Of a stretch of DNA of 64,000 nucleotides, positions 48,849 to 59,500 are shown piece by piece. The notes beneath the pieces were generated by a model that saw nothing but the letters and a program-made list of their open reading frames with translations, searched no databases and was not told the DNA's origin. The position numbers and the translations under genes were made by a program. Origin of the DNA: Tranzscheliella williamsii (lineage: Eukaryota > Basidiomycota > Ustilaginomycetes > Ustilaginales > Ustilaginaceae); assembly GCA_023212725.1 (NCBI GenBank), contig JALBYF010000055.1, positions 61,414 through 125,413 on the forward strand. The letters are read 5' to 3'. The stretch's first letter is position 1. Each line of letters starts with the position of its first letter.

Positions 48849-51725
48849 ATGCCACCGCTCGCCTCGACCAGGAATCAGCCACGAAAGGCAATCCTGATCT
48901 CCAACATCCCCGAAGACGTACCGGACACCGATTTTCGAATCCTTATCGGCTCCAACATCTCGCACGGCCAGGTCAGCATTTCTGGGACCATGGGCTTACA
49001 TGGACGCACCTGGACAGTACTGGTAGCTGCGGCACCGGACGACATCTTGGCCCGGGCCCACACCTTTTGCCAGCAACATCGCTGCCAAATGAGTGAAGGC
49101 GAACTAAAGCAGCTGCGCAAGATAGTGGACCAGTCCCGATTTGTCACTCCTGCATTTGCACGGGAGCCACTGCGTCTCGAATTAGTGGCTTCACCGCCTG
49201 TCAAAGCAGACACCCAACCGAGTGCGGATACACTGGCAGACGGTGATAATAATGCCACCGCCGCATCTTTCGACAAAGACGGTCCCGTCGCCCGAGTTGC
49301 CACCGGCCACCCGGCTACTTTGAGCCACGCTCATCTACCCCCGACACACAACGACGCACAGGACGATGCGATGGTTTCGGACGACATTGCCTCAACTACC
49401 TCGTGGGACGAGACAAACAACGCTGCCGACACAATACGGCACAACGTCAAGACGCCCAACATACCCCGCCAATGCCAGCCGCAGACCATAGCTGCTACGA
49501 CCACGCTCGCTAATCGAACGGACATGGACAGTGAAAATCACGCCGAGGCCCCTTTCCACCCAAGCACTACGATCCTACGCCGCCAGAACCTTGAGCTTTC
49601 TTTCCGCCCTAGGGCTGATACTGCACCTTGCCCAGACGACGAGTCGCCAGGGCGATCGAACACGGCGACGCCATCCCGTCCGGACACGGAGGCTCCATGC
49701 CGCCCGAAGAAAGCGACTCCATCCCGGCCGTTTATGGAAACCGCCAGCGGCACCCGGACGCGGGAGCCCCAACACAGCACACCCTATCTGTTAAGCCGCA
49801 CCAGCCAAGGCGTATCCTATCTTCTCAGCCCCGACGAATACACCAACGAGAAAAGGAGGCACAACAACTGGACCGATCTCCTCGCCAAAGCGGGTAGGAT
49901 GACAGTACAAGAACAGACGCTGACGGACGTGCAGAGTAACACTGTCGCCCAGCACGCCATCTGGCTCGCTACGTCGCTACTTCACGGCACCTACCCGTAC
50001 TATCCGCCGATAATGGATCATGTCGGCTTTGATCTGGCCGAGGCGGAGTGGGTCCGCCGGCGCCGAGTCAAATTCGCCGACGCCATCTACCAGCAGCATG
50101 GATTGCAACATCTGGTCAATCAATTTTGCCGACACTTTGGTCTGCAAAATATGCACTGCACCCTCTTCCTCACCAAGGCTGAAAACACTGCAGGCCTGAC
50201 AGGGCTGGTACAGGCGATGCATGTACACGGTGTCCAGAAACTGGAGCTCCAGATACTCGCCAGGGCCCTGCGCCAGATCGTCAACGGTTTCCGCGACCCT
50301 CCGAGCTTGGTGGATGGCGAAAGCAGACGTCTATATGTGCGGATCCCCTACACGACATGGTTGATGCTACTACTGGACGCTGCCACCTCTATACTGCATA
50401 TCGCCATTCCGGCTGGCCTGCTACAGACACTGCTCACCCCGCTGGTGCACAGCCAGCTCAAAAGCCAAGCCAAACTGGACATGTGGCACCACTTTACCAT
50501 GACCAAGCCAAACAAGACGACGGCGCGCCTGATGGCTGCTGCGGGTGCCAGACCGCACGGCTCCGTCCTTCAGGCCGACGCACAGTGGTTTGACTGTCTA
50601 CCCCGGATCCCCAAAGCCCCGGTCCCGGAACGGCCAGCTTCGCCAGAATGGACCGTGGTGGCCCAGGCACGCGCATCAATTGACACGAATCCTCAGGTAC
50701 AGCCAGACCAGCCCGGCCACAATACACGACGACGCAATGAGCAAAATACGCTGCCCGACCCGCTCGACGCCGACTTGATGGACCGAGAGGAAGCCGACGG
50801 TATCACCCTTCCCGCACCACTGCTCGTCAGCGGTACTATGGCAGAATGGGGATGCAGGATCCGCCTGCGCGGCAAACCCATCGCTGGACAACCGATAGCT
50901 GCCACCCTTGCGCAGCAGAACCTGCTGGGAACCCTGCTCCCGCGGAGCAACCTTTCTGCTGACCAACAAACCGCCAACGTCCAGCCAATTCAACGTGCCT
51001 ACCGACGGGGCGCATCGATTTGCGACCCCAATCAGATCGAGATCGAATTGCGATTTGCCTCTCGCGGCGATACGGCGATCGGCTGGCTGACTCTGCATAG
51101 ATGGATCGACCGTCTACCCATCCACTCGGCCCGCGTCATCGACACCCCAGACGCCTCTGGCGAATGGCACCCCATGTCCGCCCTTGCGTATATAGTCCGA
51201 TGCGAAAATACAAGCGATACAGAGACTCTGGCAAGAATAGGACGAGGCCACGACAGCATCCAGCCAGAAAGCGCCACCATCACCGATCATGCTGGCACCA
51301 GTTACCGCCTTGTCCTTCGATACACCACGCCGGCGCACGCTGCCAGCTTGGCCGACAAACAGATGCCCATGATCTCGCGCACACCCTCGGGCTCCACCCT
51401 TGTACATCGACCGACGTATCGCGCGGTGCCTCATATCCCAGACGATTCGCCACCCTCGTGCCAGTGTTGCGGGCGGCTGGGCCACCTGGCGACCCACTGC
51501 AATCAACCATGCCAACCCAACACACAGAAATGCGTTGCCTGCCGCCAAACGCCCAAGTCGATCAGCGCAAACCAACAAAGGGCCTGCAAAGAAGGGAGGT
51601 GTGCCGAGCAGATACGGCTCCGGGACACCACACGGAAGAAGGCCGCCGAGCTTGCCGACCTCTGGCAATCCGCAACTATCCTAGGTCCTGCCCACCGGCA
51701 CACACTGCACTCCTTGTTCCGCTGA
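48849..51725 (+). CDS. Gag-like protein 2 of the paralogous array
   Basis: 958 aa. The N-terminus KAILISNIPEDVPDTDFRIL followed by WTVLVAAAPDDILARAH looks like an RRM-type fold. A low-complexity Asp/Thr/Pro linker follows (about 110-300). The core then matches the neighbours: HFGLQNMHCTLFL (about 429), AGARPHGSVLQADAQWFDC (about 565), CRIRLRGK, RWIDRLPIHSARVID (about 751), WHPMSALAY, YRLVLRYTTPAHAASL. The canonical CCHC knuckle CQCCGRLGHLATHC is at about 871, followed by a second Cys cluster (CVACRQTP...CKEGRC). The end GPAHRHTLHSLF matches the end of ORF 3 (RPHRGILHQLF). A nucleic-acid-binding gag-like role is inferred. There is no frameshift or stop. Confidence 0.72.
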   Translation: MPPLASTRNQPRKAILISNIPEDVPDTDFRILIGSNISHGQVSISGTMGLHGRTWTVLVAAAPDDILARAHTFCQQHRCQMSEGELKQLRKIVDQSRFVTPAFAREPLRLELVASPPVKADTQPSADTLADGDNNATAASFDKDGPVARVATGHPATLSHAHLPPTHNDAQDDAMVSDDIASTTSWDETNNAADTIRHNVKTPNIPRQCQPQTIAATTTLANRTDMDSENHAEAPFHPSTTILRRQNLELSFRPRADTAPCPDDESPGRSNTATPSRPDTEAPCRPKKATPSRPFMETASGTRTREPQHSTPYLLSRTSQGVSYLLSPDEYTNEKRRHNNWTDLLAKAGRMTVQEQTLTDVQSNTVAQHAIWLATSLLHGTYPYYPPIMDHVGFDLAEAEWVRRRRVKFADAIYQQHGLQHLVNQFCRHFGLQNMHCTLFLTKAENTAGLTGLVQAMHVHGVQKLELQILARALRQIVNGFRDPPSLVDGESRRLYVRIPYTTWLMLLLDAATSILHIAIPAGLLQTLLTPLVHSQLKSQAKLDMWHHFTMTKPNKTTARLMAAAGARPHGSVLQADAQWFDCLPRIPKAPVPERPASPEWTVVAQARASIDTNPQVQPDQPGHNTRRRNEQNTLPDPLDADLMDREEADGITLPAPLLVSGTMAEWGCRIRLRGKPIAGQPIAATLAQQNLLGTLLPRSNLSADQQTANVQPIQRAYRRGASICDPNQIEIELRFASRGDTAIGWLTLHRWIDRLPIHSARVIDTPDASGEWHPMSALAYIVRCENTSDTETLARIGRGHDSIQPESATITDHAGTSYRLVLRYTTPAHAASLADKQMPMISRTPSGSTLVHRPTYRAVPHIPDDSPPSCQCCGRLGHLATHCNQPCQPNTQKCVACRQTPKSISANQQRACKEGRCAEQIRLRDTTRKKAAELADLWQSATILGPAHRHTLHSLFR

Positions 51726-52688
51726 AGCCGGACATGCTTGCCCCCGCAATCCGAACCCGCCCCCATCCGACCTGCCACCGACTGCCTGATGTACAGTACA
51801 CTGGCCCGCTTTTTCCCCAGCTTCATCAACATGTACGACGCGCCGCCACATCACGTAGCCAAGTTGCGCGACCCATCACTCCGCAAGCTTTTCCCGTCAT
51901 TACCCTTACCATCTTCCGCACTGTCTGATTTGTCTCGTGCGAGTATCCAATAGCTGAAACATTCGTCCCGAATTAGCAATACTGCCCGTAAACCCGCCCC
52001 AACTCCGCGCGCGCTAAAAAATATAAAGCCGAGGCTGTCAAAAAGCTCATCAGATCTACGCAACACGCGCTCAGACGCTGAGCAGTGCTACAGAATCAGC
52101 GAACCCACAGCTGCGGCTCACGACCACACGCATTGAGGAGGCCGGCTTCAGCGAGGTCGCGCACACACCCCCGTTGCCGCCATCGGAGGCGGTACGTGAT
52201 CTCCACACACCGCGCCACATGCCAAATCCCTCATCACCAAGCTCTCAACTCCGATTATGCACACCGCCGCGTCTGGCAGTCGCGGGCAACCACCAGCGAC
52301 TTACGCTACCAACAGAGGCACTGCTACGCGAAGCGACCCGAGCGCGTGCGGCAGCCTCTCGCGAGGCCTGAGCCGAACCAGTGTCACATCGCTCAACACA
52401 ATCTGCGCACCTGGGGGCACAACCGACGACAAGGATGCGGCATCTCAGAAAAAGCTCGCAAGCCCAGCCTGTATGGTCCCTCGCCGTCCTGCCTGGCACC
52501 GAACCTGAGAGCCAGGACCAGGCCCCGGCAGGCGCCGGACCATGAAGCGGTACATTTAAACACGGGCGCCAGGCCGGACAACTCGCTTCCTCCGACACAT
52601 CATCTTTACCTCCCTGCGTGCCACTACCACACTAGTTTAGGATCCTATAATATCCAGAACATTGCCACCGCCGACGACCAGCGCCATC
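51726..52688. other. Spacer/5' region before gag-like ORF 3
   Basis: 963 bp with a strong TATA-like box at 52022 followed by a basic, domain-free 230-codon open frame that I treat as leader. This could be the 5' end of the gag3-pol LINE unit. Confidence 0.45.
52022..52028 (+). promoter_or_regulatory. TATA box, candidate 5' end of the gag3-pol unit
   Basis: TATAAAG within CTAAAAAATATAAAGCCGAG. It is the best TATA match in the island, about 660 bp before ATG 52689. Confidence 0.45.
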
Positions 52689-55600
52689 ATGCCACGAACT
52701 CGCCTTCGAACACGACATGCTCAGGCTATTGCCACGGGCTGGCACGTCCACCACATTCCCCAGCTGACCCCCTTTAGCAAAGTGGGCCATCTTATCTCCA
52801 TCAGCCCCGAGAATGGCGGTCGCCTATATGTCCTACAGGACAAGAGCAAGAAGGACACCGAAGCAGGCGAGTTCAGCCTCTTGCTCACCAAGACCGGTCG
52901 CGCAGGTGGCAAGGCAGTCACTGCCCTGGTGCAGGAGCTTCAGGCCCAAAAAACGGCTGTGACGCCGGCTGAAGAGAAGGCTCTGATTGCTGCTCACCGC
53001 ATCCGACTGCACATCCGCAGGGGCCTCGACGAGCCGCACCCGTCGGACCCGGACGAGACCGTCCGGAACGACGAGCTCGACTGTGACGACGGGGCGTACC
53101 CGGGCGAGGACGAGATGGGGAATAACGAGGCTGACCAGACCCAAGAGCGGCGACAAGGTCCGGGTCCGGGAAGTACCTTACCCAACCACAACGGCCAGGG
53201 ACGATGGCTGGCGCTGGAGGAGATTGAGCTCTCCCTGACCGATGAAGAGGACGACGGCGGGAACGGCCATGGCGAGGGGCAGTCCACTAGCGGAATATGG
53301 ACCAGCGAGATAGGCCACATCAATGCGGAGGATGGCGGGTGGGAGAACAAGACCCGCAAAGAAAACCATGGAAACGACGGCGGAAAAGAAGAGAATAGCG
53401 CGGATGGAGAGAATAGCGCGGGCGGAGAGGATAGCGCGGGTGAAGAGGATAGCGTGGGTGGGGTGGGCAATGCGGATGGAGTGGATAGTGCGGGTGAAAG
53501 AGACAACATCGGTAGGTATGCCGGCGAGAAAGACCAGGGCCAGGGCATGATGAACGACCTCGGCGGGGCTGGAACGAACGGCGGCTCGAGAAAAAGGCAG
53601 GCGAACCTGTTTGTGACTATCGACAGCGATGACAGCGAACAAACCGTGGCTGACAATACTAGATGCGGTCCCGCGGCCGCTGCACCCAGCATGCTCCCGC
53701 GGGCGCCCAGCCGAACCCGTAGGCTGGAGGCAGCTGGCAAGGAAAGCCGCGCAGCATCCTCCAGAAAGAGAAACCAGCAGGCGACGGGTGCCACGTCGGA
53801 CACGAACAACGATGTGCCCGTTGGAACTGGAGACAAGGGAAAGCGACGACGACTGGAGAACGACCGCTCGCCGTCGCCCTCCGAAGATGACTCGCCACCG
53901 CCTTCCGAGGATGAGAGTGACCAGGACATACAGCCCAGACGCGTCACGGCAGGTGTCGGCGGCGGACGGATTCATCATACCGCTACTGGGATGGTTGGAG
54001 AAATACAGAACTATGCGCCGTACCATCTCAGCCGAACCAACATGCCGGCTATGGAGCTGGACTACATTGGCCGCGACAAGCGCAAAGAGTACAACGTACA
54101 AAGATTTTTTTCCAACAAGGAATGGGCTAGCCCAGCCGAGCCTTGCGCCCTTTCTACGGAGCTGTTCAAAGAGGTATGGCAACTGGCGGAGGCACGGGTC
54201 CGTGGCTCCAGCCCCTGGTATCCGTTCATCGCAAGGGTACAAAACATGACGGGTCTAAGCGAGGCCCAAATGGCCTGGATCGCCGAACAACCAAGCATGT
54301 CGGGCATCAAACCAGACCGAACTTTGGCCCAAGCCCTGGCGGACAACTTTAGCCGGCACTTTGGCATCCAGCGCATGCACGCCTCTCTGTTTTTGGCAAA
54401 ATGCAGCCAACAAACGCTGGCCGATTTCCAGGTACCATTTCAAACAGCAGGGCGGATGACTTACAGCCATTGCCTGCGGAAAGATGGCACCTCGTACGAG
54501 ATTATGGCCGACGTCTTTCGGATGATCATGGACGCGGTCCGAAGAGGCAGCGATGAGTTTGATCCGGACACATTTCACGAACTGCAGGACCTGCGGGTCT
54601 TGGAATGGGGCTTTTTGCTGGCCCAGGTAGTGACCGACCGAACGAACACTGTTATTTCCGCCTACCGCATCTTGGACAACGTCAGCGCAGTCATGCAGGC
54701 CCACAGCACGGTCAGGGTGGCCACCAAGCTCTGGGAGACTTTCACCGGCCGGCGCTGCATCCAAAACATCCAAAAGGAACACGTCGCTGCTGGCGCCCGG
54801 CCCATTGGCGGAGCCTTGGACATTGACTTGCATCACATGGACTGCCGCCCACGGCCGCATGGCCCTCCCGCCAATGATGACGAACCGGAGGGCTATACCG
54901 AGTGGGCCGTGGTGGCTACCTCTCCGCGACGCCGGGAAGCTTCCAAGAAGGAGACGGCCGCGATTGGTCACCCGAGACTTATCAAGGAGGAAAGGGCCGA
55001 GACAGACCACCAGGGACCTGCTCGACAGCCCCTACCCGATCTCGCTCAGCCAGGCGCCAAGCCCATCGAGGGAGGCCGAATCCGACTGCGCGGCAAGAGT
55101 CGGATGGAAGACGGCCGTCTTACATCGCGGGTTGAGGAAAGGATCGAGGCCATTATCGATGCCATGACACCTGCGGTGCTGCAGGAGTTCCCCTATGGAC
55201 ACATGGACAGCGTGAGCGTGATCCATGCGCGCATCCGCACCTGCACCACCCGCCACGAGGCCGAACTGGAGCTGTGGTTTGCGGACCCGGCACACAAGGG
55301 CCTCGCTTGGCTGTATTGCCACCAGTGGATCCCTCTGATACCCATGTCTGGCCTTCGGCATGTACCGAGACCCGACGATACTGGCCCTTTGCACCCGCTG
55401 TCCAGCCTGGCAAGTTTCTGCCCTTATAAAAGGCTACCGCCCTACCACATCCAGTCCGCCTTTGGCTCTGCTAGGGAGGCGGCGGTGCCGGAATATGCGC
55501 GCATCATCACAACCGCTGCCGACGGCTTCAAGGTCAAGCTGAGCTATGCGTCTCCAACCGCCGCGGCCCTCATGTTGCAGGCAGAGGTGCCAATGACTGC

Positions 55601-55958
55601 TCGTGGCGAGTCACACTCCTCACCTCAGAGAGCCGAGCCGGCCGTGCCTCACCTGTCGGTCTTCCTGCCTCAACCATGCGCACGATGCGACCTGCTGGGC
55701 CACACCAAGGACGCTTGCCTGATACCTCCGCTGCCAGGAAAGAAAAAGGAGTGCGGGCTATGCCGGGCCTTTGATCCATCTACGGATGCGCCCCTCCATA
55801 GGAAGCGCTGTCCGCTCCTGGCCCACTTCCTACACAATACTCGTTACATGATCAACTATGCGCTCCAGCACTGGGACACGGAGACGGTGTGGGCGAGACC
55901 GCACCGTGGTATCCTGCATCAACTCTTTGGCACGCCTGACGAAACGACATTGCAATAG
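52689..55958 (+). CDS. Gag-like protein 3 of the paralogous array, adjacent to pol
   Basis: 1089 aa from the first ATG (the frame opens at 52662 with TTG). The N-terminal domain (about 1-110, starting MPRTRLRTRHAQ) is followed by a charged Glu/Gly/Asp linker with 6-aa repeats (ENSADG, ENSAGG, EDSAGE) and a SIM-like LFVTIDSDDSE. The core landmarks are HFGIQRMHASLFL (about 557), AGARPIGGALDIDLHHMDC (about 701), RIRLRGK, QWIPLIPMSGLRHVP (about 879), LHPLSSLAS, FKVKLSYASPTAAALM. The canonical knuckle CARCDLLGHTKDAC is at about 996, then CGLCRAFD...HRKRC. The core is more like ORF 2 than ORF 1 by eye. It lies 550 bp before pol, the usual ORF1-ORF2 order of a LINE. Confidence 0.75.
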   Translation: MPRTRLRTRHAQAIATGWHVHHIPQLTPFSKVGHLISISPENGGRLYVLQDKSKKDTEAGEFSLLLTKTGRAGGKAVTALVQELQAQKTAVTPAEEKALIAAHRIRLHIRRGLDEPHPSDPDETVRNDELDCDDGAYPGEDEMGNNEADQTQERRQGPGPGSTLPNHNGQGRWLALEEIELSLTDEEDDGGNGHGEGQSTSGIWTSEIGHINAEDGGWENKTRKENHGNDGGKEENSADGENSAGGEDSAGEEDSVGGVGNADGVDSAGERDNIGRYAGEKDQGQGMMNDLGGAGTNGGSRKRQANLFVTIDSDDSEQTVADNTRCGPAAAAPSMLPRAPSRTRRLEAAGKESRAASSRKRNQQATGATSDTNNDVPVGTGDKGKRRRLENDRSPSPSEDDSPPPSEDESDQDIQPRRVTAGVGGGRIHHTATGMVGEIQNYAPYHLSRTNMPAMELDYIGRDKRKEYNVQRFFSNKEWASPAEPCALSTELFKEVWQLAEARVRGSSPWYPFIARVQNMTGLSEAQMAWIAEQPSMSGIKPDRTLAQALADNFSRHFGIQRMHASLFLAKCSQQTLADFQVPFQTAGRMTYSHCLRKDGTSYEIMADVFRMIMDAVRRGSDEFDPDTFHELQDLRVLEWGFLLAQVVTDRTNTVISAYRILDNVSAVMQAHSTVRVATKLWETFTGRRCIQNIQKEHVAAGARPIGGALDIDLHHMDCRPRPHGPPANDDEPEGYTEWAVVATSPRRREASKKETAAIGHPRLIKEERAETDHQGPARQPLPDLAQPGAKPIEGGRIRLRGKSRMEDGRLTSRVEERIEAIIDAMTPAVLQEFPYGHMDSVSVIHARIRTCTTRHEAELELWFADPAHKGLAWLYCHQWIPLIPMSGLRHVPRPDDTGPLHPLSSLASFCPYKRLPPYHIQSAFGSAREAAVPEYARIITTAADGFKVKLSYASPTAAALMLQAEVPMTARGESHSSPQRAEPAVPHLSVFLPQPCARCDLLGHTKDACLIPPLPGKKKECGLCRAFDPSTDAPLHRKRCPLLAHFLHNTRYMINYALQHWDTETVWARPHRGILHQLFGTPDETTLQ
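53393..53500. repeat. 18-bp coding repeat, about six copies
   Basis: Units like GAGAATAGCGCGGATGGA code for six-residue repeats (E-N/D-S-A-D/G-G/E) in the linker of gag-like protein 3. Confidence 0.7.
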
Positions 55959-56508
55959 GCGGGCGATTTTTCTTTGCTCGGCCCTTGCCCGCGCCCCACT
56001 AACCTTTCCCCATCAGCGAAGCCAGCCATGTACTTAACACGACCCGACAGCGCACAACATTCAAAATCCAAGCCATGACCCGCCCGCACACCCGACAGAC
56101 ACTGACCCGCCGGGAGCCATCCCAGAGTTGATTGAGGCGATCACGTGGCGTGGAAGCCAACGTTCCCTTTGTGCACACTGAGCCTGCGACGACGGCCAGC
56201 ACAGCCGCATTCCCCCTTTGACAACTCCGCCCGCATTTCCCACGACCAACTACCATAGCACCGCCGCATAAGCACAACACTAACCGAGGACACTGCTGAC
56301 GGCAACATTTCCTGTCGCCCGGTACTGCGCTCGGACGGACGGCACGGCCCGGCATTGCGCCAGGGGACGGCATCTCAACAGTACACTCGGACTAAGGACA
56401 CAAAACCAGCAGCACGTCGAGAGATCGCCCCGCGACACTGCGCCGAGACTGACAGCACGACCCGGTTCCACAGCGCGAGGCCGCCCCGCAACATTACGGT
56501 ACGAGCAC
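55959..56508. other. Spacer between gag-like ORF 3 and pol
   Basis: 550 bp with no ORF of note. It is long for a LINE ORF1-ORF2 junction, where termination-reinitiation usually needs overlap or a short gap. No slippery site or pseudoknot is evident. Confidence 0.4.
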
Positions 56509-59500
56509 ATGCGGGTCCTGCAATTCAACCAGCAGCGCAGCGCGGAGCGGCTAGCCGAGGCGATGGACCCACGCTTCCACCCGACGCCCGTCAATGCTAT
56601 GCTCCTGCAGGAAGTGGCACCCGTCGGAACGCTCGCTGCGGAAGGCTGGAAGGTGACAAGATGCAAGCAGACCCGAATAAACAGCCTGCGCCCCAGTCGC
56701 GACCCCAGCCAGGGCATCTTTAACTGTGCCATCGCCGTACGGGCTGAGGCCGGCCAGAGCGTACGTCCGGTGCCCCACGAATCACCCTGGATGGTCGGCA
56801 TGGTGATCAGCGAGACAGAACGACCCCAGGCACCACGAACGATCTTGGTGAGCGTCTATATTTCGCCCCACGATGCCCAGCAGAAGAGTAAAATAAGGCA
56901 ACTCGGCCAAGAGCTCCAGCAATTACTGCAAAAAACGCAGCGCCGGCCAGAGGATCGATGCGTCATTGCCGGAGACCTCAACTGCTCGACGGGCCCGTGG
57001 GCCTCCAGCGAGCGCAACACGGGCACAGGCCGGGCCGCACAAATCGTCCAGCTCTTTGCACAGCTCGAACATCACTGTATTACACCGGTGGGGATGGTCA
57101 CACACCTACACGGCGACGCAGAGACGACCATCGACCTGACCTTTACTGGAACAGGAACGGTAGTAAGCTCGATACAGACCATACGCATCACCCAGGAGCG
57201 CGATCACCTGCCCGTGGTGTTTAGTATCGCTGCCAGACGATGTGACCGAGCAGAGGCGCCGGTCAGTGGCGGCAGTACAGCACATGGCATGGGCAGCCTG
57301 CGCAGGGTCGACTGGGCCGTCTTTACGGCGGCGCTGACTAAGCAGCTCACACAAAGGAAACGGCAAGGGCGGGTGACTAGACAGCTCGCAACAAGAAAGC
57401 AACAGGAAAAGGAAAGCGCGACGTGCGAGACGGCCGACAGTGCGACACGCGTGACGGACAGCACCGCTGAATGGGGTCGGTTGACAAAGGCACTGCACCG
57501 CGCGCTAGACCAGGCACGTCCACCGCAGAGCGAACAGCTACACGGACACCGGCAGCGGCAGCACACGTGGTGGAACGAGGCATGCGATGCAGCTGCAGCG
57601 GCAAAGAAAGAAATCCAGTCGCAAATTCAAGAGCGGCTGGGCCACCTCCCCGAGATGCAAGCGGCCACAGAGCCCCGGGTGCGCCGCCGGGCTATCCGCC
57701 GACGAATGCGGCAAGAGCCAGACTATCGCGCCGCCGTCCGAGCCCTGCGCCGAGAGGTCAATGCGGCCAAGACGGAGATGGTAATGGACGCCATTGGCAA
57801 CCTGGATGGCAAGCGGGGATGGGCGGCTATGCGCTGCTACCTGGGTAAAGACAAGGGTGCCTCGCCGCTAAGCCCACCACTACAGACGGCCGACGGCGGA
57901 CTAGCCACCAGTACCGACGCCAAAATCACGGTGCTGGCACGAGCGCTTCTGCCCGGCATTCTCTGGCCCACCCGCGCAAGGACGACATCGGCAGTTCCTG
58001 GTGGCGCAGCATCGCCTCGAGGCACTGGCGAGCCTCACAGCCTGGCCACCGCCAGCCAACCCGCGGGCACTGGCATGGCAACCGTACAGCGATCAGAGGT
58101 GGAGGCGGCGGCGCGCAAGCTAGCTAAGGACAAGGCAGGCGGACCAGATGGTACCAAGCCGCTGCTACTGAAACGGGCCATCCTGGACTGTCCCGCCTTT
58201 GCCAAGCAGTTCACCGCACTTGCCGATCGCTGCATCGCCCTGGGCGACCTGCCGGACCAATGGCGCCAAGCAACCATTTCGGTGATTCCCAAGCCAGGCG
58301 GCCATCGTGATCTCAGCATCGCAAAGTCCTACCGTCCCATCTCGCTGCTCAATATCGGCAGCAAAGTTGTCGAAGCAATCGTCACGCAGCGCATCCATCA
58401 CGTGGGCAGTGCGCACCGCTATACAACAGAGGAAGGACACGACACACTTGGCTTTCTGGGACTGCGCCATCATTTTGGCTCTGTCCCCGGCATCTCTGCC
58501 ACAGATGCGGTCGGCACGCTGCTTGAAAAAGGCCGCAATGCGCTCAAGGCGCGACAGTCGACGGCCCTAGCGTCGATCGATGTGAGTGGCGCATTCGACA
58601 ACATTGACCATGCCCGGCTGATTGAGGAGGTGCGCGACCGCGAACAACCGGCACTAGCGGTCTGGCTAGCGGCCTGGCTGCGCGATCGCCGATGCCGGCT
58701 ACGTTTCGAAGACCAAAGCTCGCCAATCTACCATCTAGGTGCCCGCGGTGTTCCACAGGGCTCGCCCCTCTCGCCCATCCTCTGGACCATTTATCTGGAC
58801 TCCTTCTTTCGACGCCCGCAAGTCATGCGACTACCCAGCATACTAGTCCAGGGCGGATATGTAGACGACCTGATCGTACTCACCCACGGTAACAGCCCGA
58901 CAGCGGCAACGGCAGCAGTACAGGCGTGGCTGGATGAATTATACGCATGGTGTCGGGAGCGCAACCTGCGCCTCGACAAGCCTAGTTTTCTCGTCGCCCA
59001 TGCCGATGCACGCGTCCGCTGGCGCTGGTTACCTACACAGGTACCTGATCTGCTACCATTGCGCCAAGAGCAGAGCGTCCAGGATACCAGCCTACCCGCC
59101 CACGACGACGACGACGGGGAGGACGCCGATGGTGGGGACGCCGAGGGTGAGAACGCCGATGGAGACAACGCCGATGGTGAGGATGCAACGCCGCGGCAGA
59201 CTCGAGCACCCCCGATCGAGCCGCCCCTGCTACGACTGATGGACGGAACGCTGGAACGACCCACGTCAACGATCCGCTTCCTGGGAATCAGCATCGGAGA
59301 CCGCCTGAAGGTGACGGGCCATATTGAAGAACGATGTCAAGGTGTGACATCCATGGCGCATGCCCTGCAGCGCAGCGTGCAAGAGACGGGTGGCATGCCA
59401 CTGCGTATCCGCAAGCGGCTCGCCCAAACCATCTTGCAGGGCACACTGGACTATGCCTGCGCCGCCATGACCCCCCTTTCTACGGCCGCCAAAACGGCTC

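Noticed and set aside
52085..52777. 230-codon basic ORF before gag-like ORF 3
   Set aside because: No domain, overlaps the start of the supported ORF in another frame; better read as 5' leader.
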